This document shows positions 5,775-5,794 of a stretch of DNA of 5,794 nucleotides, piece after piece. The DNA is from Promethearchaeota archaeon (GTDB lineage: Archaea; Asgardarchaeota; Lokiarchaeia; Sigynarchaeales; SOKP01). The notes beneath the pieces are model-generated. The model had not been told where the DNA came from. It did no database searches and saw only the letters and a list, made by a program, of their open reading frames with translations. The stretch covers positions 1 to 5,794 of the forward strand of contig JAGXNZ010000098.1 in NCBI GenBank assembly GCA_019894655.1, written 5' to 3'. Made by a program: the position numbers and the translations under genes. Numbering within the stretch: position 1 is the first letter of the stretch; each line of letters starts with the position of its first letter.

Positions 5775-5794
5775 ATATTTAGATCCCTCCGTAG

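Overview
The window is AT-rich and most likely archaeal, plausibly from an Asgard (Lokiarchaeia-like) lineage. This rests on an HdrA–MvhD fusion protein, a TTG start behind a Shine-Dalgarno-like GAGGG, oligo-T tracts after genes in place of GC-rich hairpins, and a small winged-helix protein of a style I associate with Asgard genomes. The lineage call comes from protein character only and is moderate to low confidence. No rRNA, tRNA, CRISPR array, transposase or phage gene was seen.

Layout. Positions 1-797 (minus strand) hold the N-terminal 265 codons of a GH13 alpha-amylase-family enzyme whose 3' end lies outside the window. A gene-free divergent spacer (798-1112) follows. On the plus strand, 1113-3512 encodes a 799-residue HdrA with an MvhD-like [2Fe-2S] domain fused at its C-terminus. 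After a 74-base gap with a T tract and a perfect 18-base palindrome, 3587-4870 encodes a DUF711/UPF0210 protein of unknown function.

The last ~920 bases read on the minus strand and look unstable. They hold a 3'-terminal remnant of a winged-helix gene with an in-frame stop (4929-5105), a small two-helix membrane protein with a doubtful start (5115-5354), a coding-like stretch in another frame that runs into it (5372-5488), and an intact winged-helix gene (5511-5774). The remnant and the intact gene share a gap-free 110-base block at about 84% identity by hand alignment. This is evidence for a duplication followed by decay or gene conversion.

How the genes may work together. HdrA–MvhD would be a flavin and iron-sulfur electron-transfer (possibly bifurcating) subunit, but no HdrB, HdrC, hydrogenase or formate dehydrogenase subunit is in the window, so its partners must be encoded elsewhere or just outside. 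The same-strand DUF711 gene could be co-transcribed, though the T tract between them argues for separate units. The GH13 enzyme points to alpha-glucan use and is divergently oriented. The right end appears to be a separate module. I found no clear new multi-gene system. The strongest unexplained structure is the duplicated and decaying winged-helix/membrane-protein module.
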